Below are positions 8,961-17,571 of a stretch of DNA of 64,000 nt, piece after piece. The DNA is taken from positions 248,001-312,000 of the forward strand of contig NZ_JACHHZ010000002.1 of assembly GCF_014202975.1 (NCBI RefSeq). Direction: 5' to 3'. Within the stretch, counting starts at the first letter, position 1, and the number at the start of each line of letters is the position of its first letter. The position numbers were made by a program, and so were the translations under genes. The notes under the pieces were generated by a model. The model was not told the DNA's origin, made no database searches, and was given only the letters and a program-made list of their open reading frames with translations. The DNA is from Povalibacter uvarum (GTDB lineage Bacteria > Pseudomonadota > Gammaproteobacteria > Steroidobacterales > Steroidobacteraceae).

Positions 8961-9620
8961 TCAAACATCCCTTACTGACATCAGCACCCGTGCGCCTAGA
9001 GCGATCATCGCGACGCCGAATACGCGATCGATCCAGTGACTCATGGCGAGCAAGCGGCCGCGAATCGCATTGTGCGCGAACACAGTCGCGACGAGCGAAA
9101 ACCACAGCCACTGCAGCACCATGATCCACACGCCGTAGATCGCAAGTGTCGCGAGCGGCAGATCCGGCGACAGCACGATTGTGAACAACGCCAGAAAATA
9201 AATCGGCGCCTTCGGATTGAATGCGTTGCAGAGGAAGCCGCCACCGATCTGCCGCCAGGCCGACCCCGACAGCGTCGGTGCCTGCGCACTCGAAGGCTCG
9301 CCACCGGGCTTGCTGCGATCGTCGCACTTTGCGGGCGTCGCCCGCAGGCCGCGCACACCCAGGTAGATGAGATAGCCGCCGCCCAGCATTTTGATCGCCG
9401 TCATCCACTCCACGGAGTGCGCGATGACTGCAGCGAGTCCAGCGGCTGAATACACGATGTGAATCGACAGGCCCAGCGCTATGCCGATGCTCGCGAGCAG
9501 ACCCGCTCGGCGGCCATGGACGAGCGACTGCCGCGTCACGAGCGCGAAATCGGGCCCGGGCGACGCTGCCGCCAGCAGATGCGCGACGGTGATGACTGCG
9601 AAACCCTGCCAGAAATTCAT
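8961..9620 (-). CDS. LysE/RhtB-family amino-acid exporter
   Basis: The 219-residue protein has six hydrophobic segments and the LysE/RhtB signature. The N-terminal ASPGPDFALVTRQSLVHGRRAG segment (residues 20-41) corresponds to the conserved PGP motif, and KMLGGGYLIYLGVRGLR lies near residue 75. Family members export amino acids or homoserine lactones by proton exchange. I preferred the ATG at 9620, which has GGGAG upstream, over the ATG 13 codons earlier. A middle loop of about 25 residues is rich in serine and alanine. The substrate is unknown. Confidence 0.92.
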   Translation of the reverse strand: MNFWQGFAVITVAHLLAAASPGPDFALVTRQSLVHGRRAGLLASIGIALGLSIHIVYSAAGLAAVIAHSVEWMTAIKMLGGGYLIYLGVRGLRATPAKCDDRSKPGGEPSSAQAPTLSGSAWRQIGGGFLCNAFNPKAPIYFLALFTIVLSPDLPLATLAIYGVWIMVLQWLWFSLVATVFAHNAIRGRLLAMSHWIDRVFGVAMIALGARVLMSVRDV

Positions 9621-9668
9621 GGCGTCTCCCCTGCCGATGCCGAGCCGACTATAAGCCAACTTCGGTTA

Positions 9669-9732
9669 CACCCGCGAAGGGGGTGTCCATGCCTTTGGAT
9701 ACAAGATGGATTCCCGCGTACGCGGGAATGAC
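9669..9732. repeat. REP-like inverted pair, copy 2 (degenerate left unit)
   Basis: The right unit is intact (ATGGATTCCCGCGTACGCGGGAATGAC, shown here as its ends ATGGAT and GAATGAC). The left unit has decayed to CACCCGCGAAGGGGGTG and lost most of its palindrome. It lies upstream of the DUF885 gene and downstream of nothing, since the LysE-family gene diverges. Confidence 0.7.
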
Positions 9733-9829
9733 GGAAAGCTCCGCGGGTCACCTCGATTACCCGCTATGCGGGGCCAGGCAGTTCCGCTAGTGTCGCCCGC
9801 TTGTAAACCTGCGACACGAGGTTCTTCCG

Positions 9830-11617
9830 ATGACTCGATTCTGGCGGGCCGCCTGCGCGGCCATCATGTTCGGCTTGCTGGCGAACGGCGTCGCGCTCGC
9901 ACAGGGCACGTCGCAGGACATCGACAAATTCTTCGATCGGTTCACGGACGAATGGGTTCGCGGCAACCCGGATCTCGCGACGAGCCTGCGCTACTTCAGC
10001 GGGGAAGAACAGCAGAAGCTCGAGCGGCAACTGACGCCGCAGACACGCGCCTACGACGAGCAGCGCATCGAGCTGGCCCGCAAGGGGCTCGCCGAGCTGC
10101 GCAAGTTCGATCGCTCGAAACTCGACGACACTCGGCGTCTCTCCGCCGATCTCATGGAGTGGCTGCTCAACGGCACCGTGCGATCGGAGAAGTACCTCGA
10201 CTACTACTTCCCGCTGCAGCAGTTCGGCGGAGCCAACGTGAACATCGTCGAGACCTTCACGCTGCGACATCCGCTCGCGACCGCGCAGGATGCTGACAAC
10301 TACATCGCGCGCCTGGCACTGGCGAACGATCGCATGGATGAAGCAGTGGCCGAATCGGAAGCGCTCGTGCGCAAGAACATGCTGCCGCCACGCTTCATCG
10401 TGCAGGCGACACTGGCTTCGATGAATACATTCGCCGACGCGCCCGCCGATCAGAATCCGCTGGTGACGACATTCGCGCAGAAGATCGCGACGATCAGCTC
10501 ACTGTCGCCCGAGCAGCGCACTCAGCTTCAGGCGAAGGTCACATCGCTCGTCGAGAAGGAAATCTATCCTTCGTGGAAGAAGGCCATCGCGCTGCTGAAG
10601 CGCATCGAACCCAAGGCAACCGACGACGCGGGGCTGTGGCGTTTCAAGGGCGGCGATGAGGCGTACGCGAATGCGCTGGTCCGCTTCACCTCGACGACGC
10701 TCACACCCGAGGAGATTCACCAGATCGGCCTGCGGCAAGTCGCGAAGATCGAAGCCGAAATGGACGGCATCCTGCGCACGCTCGGTCGCACGGAAGGTTC
10801 CGTACGCGATCGCATGAAGAAGCTCGAAGACGACCTGCGTTATCCGGATCCGACGTCGGATGCGTCGCGCGAACAGATCATGAAGGACATCGATGTCCTC
10901 ATGAAGGACGCCATCAAGCGAAGCGAACCCATGTTCGCCCGCATGCCGAAAACTCCCGTCATTGCGCAGCCATTCCCGCGCTTCCGCGAAGCCAGTGCGG
11001 CGGCGAACTACAACCGCGCACCCCTCGACGGATCGCGACCCGCGATCTTCCAGATGCCGCTGCGCGTGCAACGGATGACGAAGCTCGGATTGCGCACGCT
11101 CGTCTATCACGAGACGGTGCCGGGACATCATTTCCAGATCGCACTGGAGCAGGAGAACACCTCGCTGCCGCGCTTCCGCCAGTCGCGCGCCCTCGGCGGC
11201 ATCTCAGCGATGTCCGAAGGCTGGGCACTCTATGCCGAGAAACTTGCGGCAGAGACTGGCTGGTATGAAGGCGATCCGGAAGGCCTGCTCGGTCAGTTGA
11301 GCGCCGAGCTGTGGCGCGCGCGACGTCTCGTCGTCGATACCGGACTGCACGCCAAGAAGTGGACGCGCCAGCAGGCCATCGACTACGGCATCGAGGCGAG
11401 CGAGATCGATCGCTACGTGGTCAATCCAGGGCAGGCCTGCTCGTACATGATCGGTCAGCTGCGCATTCTCGAGATGCGCGACCATGCCCGCGAGCAACTG
11501 GGCGACAAGTTCTCGCCGAAGGACTTCCATCGCGTCGTCCTCGACACGGGAACCATGCCGCTCGACACCCTTCAGAAAGAAGTGGAGGAATACGTCGTGT
11601 CGGTGAAGGGCAAGTAA
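9830..11617 (+). CDS. DUF885-family exported protein (putative metallohydrolase)
   Basis: The 595-residue protein has a signal peptide (cleavage near VALAQG, residue 25) and is otherwise the all-helical DUF885 domain. The family hallmark is the HETVPGHHFQIALEQ segment near residue 427, an HExxxxHH pattern like a zinc-peptidase helix. A downstream glutamate appears in AMSEGWALYAEKLA near 464. Family members are often described as putative carboxypeptidases, but the reaction is poorly established. It should act in the periplasm. The gene is alone between a REP-like element and a convergent cupin gene. Confidence 0.9.
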   Translation: MTRFWRAACAAIMFGLLANGVALAQGTSQDIDKFFDRFTDEWVRGNPDLATSLRYFSGEEQQKLERQLTPQTRAYDEQRIELARKGLAELRKFDRSKLDDTRRLSADLMEWLLNGTVRSEKYLDYYFPLQQFGGANVNIVETFTLRHPLATAQDADNYIARLALANDRMDEAVAESEALVRKNMLPPRFIVQATLASMNTFADAPADQNPLVTTFAQKIATISSLSPEQRTQLQAKVTSLVEKEIYPSWKKAIALLKRIEPKATDDAGLWRFKGGDEAYANALVRFTSTTLTPEEIHQIGLRQVAKIEAEMDGILRTLGRTEGSVRDRMKKLEDDLRYPDPTSDASREQIMKDIDVLMKDAIKRSEPMFARMPKTPVIAQPFPRFREASAAANYNRAPLDGSRPAIFQMPLRVQRMTKLGLRTLVYHETVPGHHFQIALEQENTSLPRFRQSRALGGISAMSEGWALYAEKLAAETGWYEGDPEGLLGQLSAELWRARRLVVDTGLHAKKWTRQQAIDYGIEASEIDRYVVNPGQACSYMIGQLRILEMRDHAREQLGDKFSPKDFHRVVLDTGTMPLDTLQKEVEEYVVSVKGK

Positions 11618-11656
11618 CCCGATCTTTCCCGGGCCCTCCCTGCTCCAGGGGAGGGC

Positions 11657-12061
11657 CTACTTCACCGGCATCGACACTGGCGCGCCGGCATCCTTGATGA
11701 AGAACACGAGCAGCTTCGCCGGCTGCGAGTCGCTGGCATTGCGCGACACGCTGTGGATGTCGGTCGGCGCTTCGTAGAACGTATCGCCCACCTTCAGCGT
11801 CATCTCCTTCCCTCCCGCTACCTGCATCACGACGTTGCCCTCGAGCACGTAGACGAACGTGTGCGCGTTGTGACGATGACTCGGCGATGCGCCGCCGGGC
11901 GCGTACTCGACAGTCAGCATCATGCCTTCCTTGCCGGGGAGATCGGGCAACGCTTTGGTCAGCAGTGGAGTGACCTTGGCGGGTGAAGGGGGTTCGGCAG
12001 CCGGGGCGGCGAACGACAACAACGCGGCGGCAGCGAGAGTGCTGGTACGAATGAGGTTCAT
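11657..12061 (-). CDS. Exported cupin-domain protein
   Basis: The 134-residue protein has a signal peptide (cleaved around AAPAAEPP, residue 22) and one cupin barrel. Cupin motif 1 is seen as SHRHNAHTFVYVLEGNVVMQV, with histidines 63, 65 and 68. Motif 2 is seen as GDTFYEAPTDIHSVSRN. These residues usually bind one metal ion. Small exported cupins may be enzymes or sugar/ligand binders; the role here is unknown. The next gene upstream on the same strand begins 24 nt away, so the two may be co-transcribed. Confidence 0.88.
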   Translation of the reverse strand: MNLIRTSTLAAAALLSFAAPAAEPPSPAKVTPLLTKALPDLPGKEGMMLTVEYAPGGASPSHRHNAHTFVYVLEGNVVMQVAGGKEMTLKVGDTFYEAPTDIHSVSRNASDSQPAKLLVFFIKDAGAPVSMPVK

Positions 12062-12084
12062 GAGAGCTCCTGTAGCCGATCGGA

Positions 12085-12486
12085 TCAGTTCCGGGGCTTG
12101 GTCACGACCGTGAATCCATCCGCGAAGTACTGCGTTTCGGCGAAACAGCTCGTCGGCACGCCTCGATGCTCGGTGTAGTGGAGCTGGATCTCCTGGCCGA
12201 CCGCGCCCGACAGCTTCTTCGCCACCGCCTCATCGCGCACGCTGAAGTCCCAGAGCTGCGGGGCGACACCGCCGACAACGTACAGCGCCAGCTGGCCTTC
12301 GTAGGTCTTGCAGATCCAGCCCTTCTTCGAAAATTTGAGCAGCACACCGGCACGGTCGCCGTCGGAGTACGACCACGACAGCGAGAACCACGTCCACAAC
12401 AGGACACCCGCGAGCAGCGCGGTCAGCGCGATCAGCATGAACTTCCGGAATCCGCCGCGACGACGAACGACCGCTTCCTGGACCAT
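12085..12486 (-). CDS. Small membrane-anchored protein, family often mislabelled 6-phosphogluconate dehydrogenase
   Basis: The 133 residues begin with a basic stretch and one transmembrane helix (about 15-34), followed by a compact extracytoplasmic domain. That domain contains SDGDRAGVLLKFSKKGWICKTYEGQLA, WDFSVRDEAVAKKL and GVPTSCFAETQYF. I recall this pattern from a widespread family that databases sometimes call 6-phosphogluconate dehydrogenase. It has no Rossmann fold and cannot be that enzyme. Two conserved cysteines (GWIC, TSCF) may pair. It lies just upstream of the cupin gene on the same strand. Confidence 0.78.
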   Translation of the reverse strand: MVQEAVVRRRGGFRKFMLIALTALLAGVLLWTWFSLSWSYSDGDRAGVLLKFSKKGWICKTYEGQLALYVVGGVAPQLWDFSVRDEAVAKKLSGAVGQEIQLHYTEHRGVPTSCFAETQYFADGFTVVTKPRN

Positions 12487-12648
12487 AAAGCTTCCTTCTT
12501 GTAGTGAATGTTGACGTCAGGACCGGATTCGACAACTGAAATCTAACGAGCGGCCGATCATACCGCCGCGTACGCACGCTGTCCGTTTCAGGCGTTTACC
12601 TCGCACGTCGCCGATCGTAGAGTCGTCGCATTCAACCTCGGAGGAATC

Positions 12649-13281
12649 ATGAGCGAGTATCGGCTGTATTGCGTCGGCGAATCCGGCAATTGCTACAAGG
12701 TTGCCCTGATGCTGGAGCTTTGCCAGCTGCCGTGGAAGCCCGTCTTCGTCGACTACTTCGGCGGCGAAACGCGGGGTGAGGCCTTTCGGGACTCCCTCAA
12801 CGAACTGGGCGAAGTGCCGATGCTCGAAGCCGAAGGCCTGCAGCTCACCCAGAGCGGCGCCATCCTGACCTGGCTCGCCGAGCGCACCGGCAAGTTCGGC
12901 GGCCGCAATGAAGCTGAGCGCATCGAAGTCCTGCGCTGGATCCTGTTCGACAACCACAAGTTCACGAGCTACTACGCCACGCTGCGCTGGCTGGTGGGCA
13001 TCGAGAAGAAGGCCGATCCGGCAGTCGTGCAGTTCCTGCGCGGCCGCGCCGTCGGCGCATTCAAGATCGTCGACAAGCACTTGTCGACCCGCAAGTTCCT
13101 GCTCGGCGACGAACCGACCATCGCCGACTTCTCCCTCGTCGGCTATCACTACTTCGACGAGGAGACGAGCATCGATCGCAATGAGTTTCCGAATCTGCTC
13201 GCATGGACGCAGCGGATCCGGGCGCTTCCGGGATGGAAGCATCCGTACGAGTTGATGCCGAAGGGTCGAGCGGAGCACTGA
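12649..13281 (+). CDS. Glutathione S-transferase family protein
   Basis: The 210 residues show the usual two-domain GST layout. The thioredoxin-like N-terminal domain (1-80) contains CVGESGNCYKVALMLEL and the cis-proline and glutathione-contact region GEVPMLEAEGLQLTQSGAILTWLAERTG. The helical C-terminal domain carries FLLGDEPTIADFSLVGY, the conserved N-capping box. A good GGAGG lies upstream of the ATG. Likely a cytoplasmic transferase or isomerase; the second substrate is unknown. It is divergent from the gene at 12085. Confidence 0.93.
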   Translation: MSEYRLYCVGESGNCYKVALMLELCQLPWKPVFVDYFGGETRGEAFRDSLNELGEVPMLEAEGLQLTQSGAILTWLAERTGKFGGRNEAERIEVLRWILFDNHKFTSYYATLRWLVGIEKKADPAVVQFLRGRAVGAFKIVDKHLSTRKFLLGDEPTIADFSLVGYHYFDEETSIDRNEFPNLLAWTQRIRALPGWKHPYELMPKGRAEH

Positions 13282-13345
13282 GGCTCGCTTGCTGAGAGCC
13301 GGCAGGTACGACAGTATCGGGGGACAACTCGAACGAGATCCCCCG

Positions 13346-14683
13346 ATGACTCATTCCGCTGGATTCTTCTCTTGCGCCGCGTTCTCGATGCTTCTGGCGT
13401 CGGGCGCCGGCGCCCAGACCGCAGAGCCCACGATCTACATCCACGCGGGCGCCTTGCTTGATCGTCCCGGAAGTGCCCCGCGCGGCGCGTCTACCGTCGT
13501 CGTGCGGGCAGGCAAGATCCAGGAAATCCGCGACGGTCATGCAGCTCCGGAAGCGGGCGCCCGCGTGGTCGATCTCAGCAGGCAGTTCGTACTGCCGGGC
13601 CTGATCGACATGCATGTGCACATCTTCAACGACGACGACAAGATGCGCAGCCGCATGGACGCGAACAATCGCGACTACGAGGATCTGCTGCTGATCGCGA
13701 TCGATAACTCGCGACGTACGCTCGAAGCCGGGTTCACCACGGTGCGCGATCTCGGCTCGGACGCCCACGCGATTACGGCACTGCGCGACGGAATCGCACG
13801 CGGGGTCGTGGCGGGACCGACGATCGTACCCGCGGGACGCATGATCTCGATCACTGCCGGTCATGGCGATCCCGCGAACAGCGCCAATCGCGACATCGCG
13901 GCTCTGGGCCGCTCGCGTGCGAACAATCTCTGCAATGGCGCGGAGGATTGCCGCCGCGCAGTGCGAGAACAGATCGCACAGGGCGCTGAAGTCATCAAGT
14001 TCGCTGCGACCGGTGGCGTCAACAGCAACATTGCCGGTGGTCTGAATCAGCAGATGTTCGCGGACGAGATGAAAGCAATCGTCGATACCGCGCACCTGAT
14101 GGGCCGCAAGGTCACCGCGCATGCGCACGGCCAGAACGGTATCAAGGCTGCGCTGGAAGCCGGCGTCGATTCGATCGAACATGGCACTTACACCGACGCG
14201 CAGACCAATGCGTTGTTCAAGAAGCAGAACGCCTGGCTGGTGCCGACGATGATTGCGCCGCACGCCGCGCTGGCGCAGGCACGGGCCGGTGCGCGTTCAG
14301 CGAATTCGCTCGTGAAGGCCGAGGAAGCCGCGGCAGCACACGGCAACAACATTGCCGCCGCGATCAAGGCGGGCGTGCATATCGCCTTCGGCACGGATAC
14401 CGGCGTATCGGATCAGGGCAAGAACGCCGCCGAGTTTGCCCTCCTCGTGAAAGCGGGCATGACGCCGGGCGATGCGATTCGGGCAGCGACGATCGATGCG
14501 GCAACGTTGCTCGGTCGCGAGCACAGCCTGGGTTCACTGGAGCCTGGCAAGGACGCCGATATCATTGCCGTCACGGCCAACCCTCTCAATGACGTCACTG
14601 AGCTCGAGCGAGTGCGCTTCGTGATGCGTAAGGGCGTCGTTCACAGGCTCGACGGCCGCCGGCAGGCCTTTCCGCAGGACTGA
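13346..14683 (+). CDS. Exported amidohydrolase (imidazolonepropionase/prolidase-like)
   Basis: Starting at ATG 13346 gives 445 residues with a signal peptide (ends near GAGAQTAEP); an ATG at 13289 would add 19 residues before it. The amidohydrolase TIM barrel shows HMHVHIF (HxH metal ligands, near residue 90). A lysine follows in EVIKFAATGGVNS (probably carboxylated), then histidines in AHAHGQNG and SIEHGTYTD, and the catalytic aspartate in FGTDTGVSDQG. This set matches the subtype acting on Xaa-Pro or N-acyl dipeptides. A periplasmic location is inferred. The protein could aid peptide scavenging like the M20 peptidase above. Confidence 0.9.
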   Translation: MTHSAGFFSCAAFSMLLASGAGAQTAEPTIYIHAGALLDRPGSAPRGASTVVVRAGKIQEIRDGHAAPEAGARVVDLSRQFVLPGLIDMHVHIFNDDDKMRSRMDANNRDYEDLLLIAIDNSRRTLEAGFTTVRDLGSDAHAITALRDGIARGVVAGPTIVPAGRMISITAGHGDPANSANRDIAALGRSRANNLCNGAEDCRRAVREQIAQGAEVIKFAATGGVNSNIAGGLNQQMFADEMKAIVDTAHLMGRKVTAHAHGQNGIKAALEAGVDSIEHGTYTDAQTNALFKKQNAWLVPTMIAPHAALAQARAGARSANSLVKAEEAAAAHGNNIAAAIKAGVHIAFGTDTGVSDQGKNAAEFALLVKAGMTPGDAIRAATIDAATLLGREHSLGSLEPGKDADIIAVTANPLNDVTELERVRFVMRKGVVHRLDGRRQAFPQD

Positions 14684-14706
14684 CGCGCCGCTGCGGCTGC
14701 CAGCGA

Positions 14707-16254
14707 CTATCGATCCGTCATCGTCGTCTGCTGCGCGTAGATTCGCCGGATGTCGTCGATCGTATTCGCCTGCCCCACTGGCTTGTCCGGTCGATACGCT
14801 TTCACGCGCGCGAAGCGCAGCGCATAGCCGCCCGCATACTGCGAGCTCGATTGAATGTCGTTGAAGGCGATCTCCACGACGATCTCCGGACGAACGTAGA
14901 CGGTGTAGCTGTCGCGCCGCACCTCGCGCGCCAGGAATTCCTTCGTCTGCCATTCAAGCATGCTGTCGGTGAGTCCCTTGAATGTCTTGCCCAGCATCAC
15001 GAAGCCGCCGGCTGGATCGCGTGCCCCGAGATGCAGGTTGGACAACCATCCGTTGCGCCGCCCGCTGCCCCACTCGGCGGCGAGAACGACGAGATCGAGT
15101 GTGTGAACGTGCTTGATCTTGAGCCAGCCCGCACCGCGATTGCCGGCTTCGTAGGGTGAGTCGACCGCCTTCGCCATCACGCCCTCATGGCCTTTCGCGA
15201 GAACGCCGTCGTAGAAGGCGCGTGCTGCCGCTGCATCAGTAGTCGTGATGCGAGGAATGCGAATCCCGGCCGGCAGCGCCCTCTCCAGCGCTTCGAATCG
15301 CTCACGCGCCGGTCGGTCAGCCAGACTTTCACCATCGAGCTGCAGGCAATCGAAGAAGTACACATGGAGGGGCAGCTCGCGACGCATGGCGTCGACATCG
15401 AGCTTGCGGCCGAACCGCTTCATCGTGATCTGGAACGGCAGCGGGCGACCGTTCGAATCGAGCGCGACCGTTTCGCCGTCGAGCACGATTTCGCGCGCAG
15501 CGATACCGCGAATCGCCTCGACGACTTCGGGCACGGCGTCCGTGACATCATTGAGACTGCGCGTGAAGACTCGAATGGTGTCGTCCGACTTGTGAACCTG
15601 CACGCGGGCACCGTCGACTTTCCACTCGAACATGGCTTGGCCACCGAGTTGCTCCAGTGCGGTTTCGACGTCGGGTGCAGTCTGCGCCAGCATGGGCGCG
15701 ATCGGCGACAGGACCTGAATCCGGAACTTCGCGAGCCCGGCACTGCCTTCGACGAGAGCCGCGCGAGCCAGCGTCCCTACCTGCTGCGAATACATCGCGG
15801 CGCGACGGACATCCGCGACAGGCAACGACGACGCCTCCGCGATGGCATCGACCATCAATCCCGCGAGTGCGCCCTGCCGCAACTCTCCGACCACGAGGCG
15901 TGACAGAAAGCTCTGTTCCTCCGCTGTCGCCCGCGACAGCAACGAGTCGAGTTGATTCTTGCGACGCGTGGCCGAACCCGCGCCGCGCGTCGTCATGATC
16001 TGCTCGATCGCTTGATCCACATCGAGCAATGTCAGCGAAGCCTCCTGCGCCGGAGCAGGCTGCGCCTGTCGAATCGCCGCATACCCGAGACCTATCTTGC
16101 CCTGCCGTATCTCGCCGGAGAGCCACAGGACCCCGATCTCGATCTCCTCAGGAGCGAGCGCGCGCAGGCATTGAGCGAGCTCACGCAGTTTCGCGAGGCG
16201 ACTGCGCGTTCCGGCTACCCGATTGGAAGATGCGACGAGATCGGAGAACAGCAT
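14707..16254 (-). CDS. ATP-dependent DNA ligase
   Basis: The 515-residue protein is the three-domain ATP-dependent ligase found in archaea and some bacteria. A helical DNA-binding domain spans about 1-180. The nucleotidyltransferase domain has motif I FEWKVDGARVQVH, whose K212 would be adenylated. Motif IV is EGVMAKAVDSPYEAG and motif V is WLKIKH. An OB-fold follows with the RPEIVVEIAFNDIQSS motif. It seals nicks with ATP and is probably a repair enzyme additional to the NAD-dependent LigA, which is not in this window. Its ATG directly follows the TGA of the envelope gene upstream (TGAATG), so translation is coupled. No partner nuclease or Ku is adjacent. Confidence 0.94.
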   Translation of the reverse strand: MLFSDLVASSNRVAGTRSRLAKLRELAQCLRALAPEEIEIGVLWLSGEIRQGKIGLGYAAIRQAQPAPAQEASLTLLDVDQAIEQIMTTRGAGSATRRKNQLDSLLSRATAEEQSFLSRLVVGELRQGALAGLMVDAIAEASSLPVADVRRAAMYSQQVGTLARAALVEGSAGLAKFRIQVLSPIAPMLAQTAPDVETALEQLGGQAMFEWKVDGARVQVHKSDDTIRVFTRSLNDVTDAVPEVVEAIRGIAAREIVLDGETVALDSNGRPLPFQITMKRFGRKLDVDAMRRELPLHVYFFDCLQLDGESLADRPARERFEALERALPAGIRIPRITTTDAAAARAFYDGVLAKGHEGVMAKAVDSPYEAGNRGAGWLKIKHVHTLDLVVLAAEWGSGRRNGWLSNLHLGARDPAGGFVMLGKTFKGLTDSMLEWQTKEFLAREVRRDSYTVYVRPEIVVEIAFNDIQSSSQYAGGYALRFARVKAYRPDKPVGQANTIDDIRRIYAQQTTMTDR

Positions 16255-17433
16255 TCACCGGTACCATCGCTCACGCCGCTGCCCGAACTGCATCTCGAGC
16301 GCGATACCCAGTTCGGGACTCATCTCGCGCTCTTCGTCGAGACGCTCGCGCGGCCAGCCGACGCCGCCGCGCAGTTCGAGGAAGAGCCATTCGAAGCTCT
16401 CGAAGCGGCGACGCATGATCAGACGCACCGACGTTCGGGTGATCTGCACCTCGTTGTCGGTCGCACCTTCGATCTGTGCCTGCCACGCAAGACCCATCCT
16501 TTCTCCGACGCTCTGGAACAGCGTGACCTGTGAGTACCACTCGAGACCTGTTGTTTCCTCCGTGAACTTGCCGAGATTCGCCCAACGAACCAGGAAGCGA
16601 TCGGACAACGCGCGATCGAGATGAAAGCGCGTGGTACTGCCGAAGCCTTCCGAGTTCTGCCAGAAAATGGTTTCACGGGCGCTGAATACGTAGTGCTCGG
16701 CGAACTCACGAATGATCTCGTAACGGGCGCGCGCATACGGATCGAGCGGCAGATCGAGTCGCACGCCGACACTCGCGTCGAAGTCGTTGCCCGTGCGCTT
16801 GGGGTTCGAATAGCCGAGACCGACGAGCACACTGTCGTCTTCGAGATCACCGAACTGGCGCGTCGGCAGGGCGTCGAAGTCGTCTTCGATGTCGCTGATG
16901 TAATCCTCTTCACCAACGCGACCCGCGAAAGCCGAGATGCTTTCGTCCCACTGCGGAAGCTGCAGACGGATGCGGAAGCGCAGGCGCGGATCGAATCCCT
17001 CGTAGTCGTCCCACAGGGCACCCGCCGACACCGTGCCGTACGTCTGCCTATAGTCCTCGTACATCATCTGGTCGCCGAAGAGTCCATCCAGCCAGGCAGA
17101 AGAGGCGCAGGCGGTGATCGACAGGCGTCGCCGGACGCGTTCAATAGTCGTGGGCGCGGATTCGTTCTGCATTTCTTCGCATACGTCCATGGCGCCCAGC
17201 TCTTCCGCGGTCGGCTTGACCGGCTCGACGGTCACGGGCGGCGCAGCGGCAGGCTGGGCAGCTTCGCTCGTAACCTCGGGCGGTGGCGGAGCGACTTCCG
17301 CAGGCTGCTCCGTCTGGGCATCGGCCCCTGCGCACAGAGTTGCGGCGGCAAACGCCACAAGGCCCGCGAGCATCACTCGTCCTTGGGCGAGCGCGCGCAT
17401 ACGGGCTAGACCGGAACCTGATTGTTGCCGCAA
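16255..17433 (-). CDS. Putative outer-membrane beta-barrel protein, function unknown
   Basis: The 392-residue protein has a hydrophobic leader (about 19-40), a Pro/Ala-rich linker (PPPPEVTSEAAQPAAAPP) and two cysteines (VCEEM, ITACAS). The remainder alternates polar and hydrophobic residues in barrel-like strands (RLRFRIRLQLPQW, ASVGVRLDLPLDPYARARYEII, TSVRLIMRRRFESFEWLFLELRGGVGW). I recognise no named family. The first methionine precedes the leader by 18 residues; internal starts at residues 12 or 21 are possible. The gene is immediately followed by the DNA ligase gene, an unexpected pairing. Confidence 0.65.
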   Translation of the reverse strand: MRQQSGSGLARMRALAQGRVMLAGLVAFAAATLCAGADAQTEQPAEVAPPPPEVTSEAAQPAAAPPVTVEPVKPTAEELGAMDVCEEMQNESAPTTIERVRRRLSITACASSAWLDGLFGDQMMYEDYRQTYGTVSAGALWDDYEGFDPRLRFRIRLQLPQWDESISAFAGRVGEEDYISDIEDDFDALPTRQFGDLEDDSVLVGLGYSNPKRTGNDFDASVGVRLDLPLDPYARARYEIIREFAEHYVFSARETIFWQNSEGFGSTTRFHLDRALSDRFLVRWANLGKFTEETTGLEWYSQVTLFQSVGERMGLAWQAQIEGATDNEVQITRTSVRLIMRRRFESFEWLFLELRGGVGWPRERLDEEREMSPELGIALEMQFGQRRERWYR

Positions 17434-17571
17434 CGAATGACCATGAACGACACCCTGTCCGCGCCGTTGGGGAGCGGTCCGAGAATCTGCACTCTTCCCT
17501 AAGTGTCCGTCAGAAAAAGTCGGCAGGACAGGGACAAGTTCCCTGGGGCAGCCGCGAGGGCCACGAGGGGA

